NCBI GenBank assembly: GCA_003477185.1
Contig: DMTJ01000598.1
Location: 1-7,285, forward strand
Direction: 5' to 3'
Origin: Lentisphaeria bacterium
GTDB lineage: Bacteria > Verrucomicrobiota > Lentisphaeria > JABSQK01 > UBA12247
Length of the DNA stretch: 7,285 nt
Of this stretch, positions 6,012-7,285 are shown in pieces; the stretch's first letter is position 1, and each line of letters opens with the position of its first letter. Made by a program: the position numbers and the translations under genes. Under the pieces are notes generated by a model. The model was not told the DNA's origin. It made no database searches and worked only from the letters and a program-made list of their open reading frames with translations.

Positions 6012-7285
6012 CGAAGAAAAAGTTGACCAAGAACTAGAGATGTACCGGGACCTGATGCAGGTCCCAGACACCTTTGAAGAGGGCTTCAGCTGGAGTTCCA
6101 TGCTGGGGGCCATGTTCATCGGTCTGGTCATGGTGCCTGGCGCCTTGTACATGGGTCTCTTGGCTGGTGAAGGCATCGGCCCTGCTGCGCAGTGGGTGAC
6201 GGTCATTCTCTTTATCGAAGTGGCCAAGCGCGCCCACCGGACGCTCAAGAAGTCCGAGCTGTTCGTCCTCTATTGGATGGCTGGGGCCGCTATGGGAGCC
6301 CCGTTCTCCGGCTTGCTCTGGAACCAATATTTTATTGGCAGCGATGCAGCCGTAAAACATGGCATTGCTGGAGATATTCCTGACTGGTGGGCACCCGCAG
6401 TCGACTCTGTTTCCTACGCCAAGCGCTCCTTCTTCCATTCCGACTGGCTGCCAGCCATCCTGCTGATTTTTCTCGGCACCTTTGTCACCAGCCTCAAAAA
6501 CATGGTGCTAGGCTATGGCCTGTTCCGGATCACCAGCGACATCGAGAAGCTTCCCTTTCCCATGGCCCCCATCGGGGCTCAGGGCATCATGGCCTTGGCC
6601 GAAGATTCAGACGAGGCCAGCGCCGACAAGGCTGAAGATAGCTGGCGATGGCGAACCTTCGCCATCGGCGGCGCAATTGGACTTTCCTATGGATCTGTCC
6701 TGTATCTCTTGCCCATCGTGACCTCTGCGCTCACCGGCACCTCGGTGCAGATCTTTCCGCTGCCGTTTGTGGATTGGAGCCCGACGACCGGCAAGTGGCT
6801 ACCAGCCGTGGCCACTGGCTGGAGCTGGGATGTGGCGAATATCGTGACCGGTATGGTCTTGCCATTTTGGGCAATGGTCGGCAGCTTCCTGGGCCTGGTC
6901 TTCACCATGATTCTCAACCCAATCTTGGTCGAGACCAACGTGCTCGACATGTGGACGCCTGGCGATGGTACCGTGGCCACGTTGTACAAGAACACGATGG
7001 ACTTCTACTTTAGCTTCGGCATCGGTGTCAGCCTAGCCATCTTTATCGCCGGCCTCTTCCAGGTCTTCTACAGCATCAAGCGAACGCGCAGGAAGCGACA
7101 GGCTGCGATGGCAGAGCCATCGCGAACGACCAACCCCACCGAGCGTGGTGACATCCCCTGGAAATGGGTCATTATCACCTACGTCGTCACCACCCTTGGC
7201 TACATTATGCTCTGTGGCTGGCTGATCGAGTGGCACCGAGGCGTCATGATGGTCATGTTCTTCCTCGGCTTCGTCTATACCCCGC
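6004..7285 (+). CDS. OPT-superfamily (oligopeptide transporter-like) membrane protein, 3' end outside window
   Basis: The frame is open from ATG 6004 to the window end (427 codons, no stop). It encodes a polytopic membrane protein. The strongest clue is IEKLPFPMAPIGAQG (180-194), matching the 'LPFP' segment in which OPT/YSL carriers show small residues after the Pro-Phe-Pro. The first helix region (about 31-56) ends YMGLLAG, resembling the 'YxGLKxG' element of the family. Further hydrophobic segments lie near 60-76, 86-104, 146-166, 220-247, 283-310, 338-357, 387-405 and 412-427. The polar linkers are an acidic one (200-215) and a basic one (358-385). The N-terminal 28 residues are charged and presumably cytoplasmic. 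OPT proteins are secondary carriers, usually proton-coupled, for oligopeptides or metal chelates such as siderophore-like compounds. Full family members usually exceed 600 residues, so roughly a third is missing here. The family call is from motif and layout; the sequence is divergent and the substrate is unknown. Coupling to the ABC permease gene suggests a joint role. Confidence 0.8.
   Translation, partial: MADEEKVDQELEMYRDLMQVPDTFEEGFSWSSMLGAMFIGLVMVPGALYMGLLAGEGIGPAAQWVTVILFIEVAKRAHRTLKKSELFVLYWMAGAAMGAPFSGLLWNQYFIGSDAAVKHGIAGDIPDWWAPAVDSVSYAKRSFFHSDWLPAILLIFLGTFVTSLKNMVLGYGLFRITSDIEKLPFPMAPIGAQGIMALAEDSDEASADKAEDSWRWRTFAIGGAIGLSYGSVLYLLPIVTSALTGTSVQIFPLPFVDWSPTTGKWLPAVATGWSWDVANIVTGMVLPFWAMVGSFLGLVFTMILNPILVETNVLDMWTPGDGTVATLYKNTMDFYFSFGIGVSLAIFIAGLFQVFYSIKRTRRKRQAAMAEPSRTTNPTERGDIPWKWVIITYVVTTLGYIMLCGWLIEWHRGVMMVMFFLGFVYTP
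6641..6672 (+). repeat. Inverted repeat inside the OPT-like gene
   Basis: The arms CGATGGCGAA (6646-6655) and TTCGCCATCG (6658-6667) are perfect reverse complements with only CC between them. After one mismatch (6645/6668) four more positions pair (6641-6644 with 6669-6672, one as G-U). In RNA the innermost pairs would open to form a loop. It lies in coding sequence, just where the acidic linker leads into a membrane helix (residues about 213-223). There is no T-run after it, so it is not an intrinsic terminator. Function unknown; it could be chance in GC-rich coding DNA. Confidence 0.55.
7105..7123 (+). repeat. Short perfect inverted repeat inside the OPT-like gene
   Basis: GCGATGGC (7105-7112) and GCCATCGC (7116-7123) form a perfect 8 bp stem with the loop AGA. 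It shares its octamer with the larger inverted repeat at 6641-6672. It lies in codons of a hydrophilic linker between membrane helices and has no T-run behind it. Function unknown, possibly chance. Confidence 0.5.

Overview
This 7.3 kb window is one tightly packed, plus-strand membrane-transport operon with no mobile elements, RNA genes or CRISPR. It is cut at both ends. In order it holds the C-terminal end of an FtsX/MacB-type ABC permease (1-455), a complete LolD/MacB-type ABC ATPase (496-1290), a giant 1574-residue second permease (1287-6011), and the first 427 residues of an OPT-superfamily (oligopeptide transporter-like) membrane protein (6004 to the window end). The gaps are 40 bp, a 4 bp overlap (ATGA) and an 8 bp overlap. 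This points to one transcript with translational coupling. No promoter or terminator is visible, so the operon probably starts upstream and ends downstream.

The centre of interest is the giant permease. It starts with a signal peptide. Next comes an extracytoplasmic domain with the sequence landmarks of an M28 (Zn-aminopeptidase) fold, but the metal-ligand and catalytic positions I can align are substituted, so it looks like a pseudo-peptidase. A charged, probably coiled-coil helical stretch of about 130 residues is inserted in this domain. An unassigned, probably beta-rich region follows, then three extra membrane helices, a complete FtsX-type module (helix, large extracytoplasmic domain, three helices) and a C-terminal domain of about 160 residues that topology places in the cytoplasm.

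A plausible reading, which is inference, is as follows. The two FtsX-type subunits form a heterodimer driven by the ATPase, as LolC/LolE are by LolD. The pseudo-peptidase ectodomain may recognise a peptide, protein or lipoprotein, or act as a scaffold. The co-expressed OPT-like carrier may move a related substrate, such as peptides or metal chelates. The substrate cannot be read from the sequence.

The organism is a GC-rich bacterium, probably with a Gram-negative type envelope. The mix of an FtsX permease, an ATPase, a very large FtsX permease with an ectodomain and an OPT-like protein reminds me of operons in the Planctomycetota/Verrucomicrobiota/Lentisphaerota group. That placement comes from memory of family resemblance, not from a search, and is held with low to moderate confidence.
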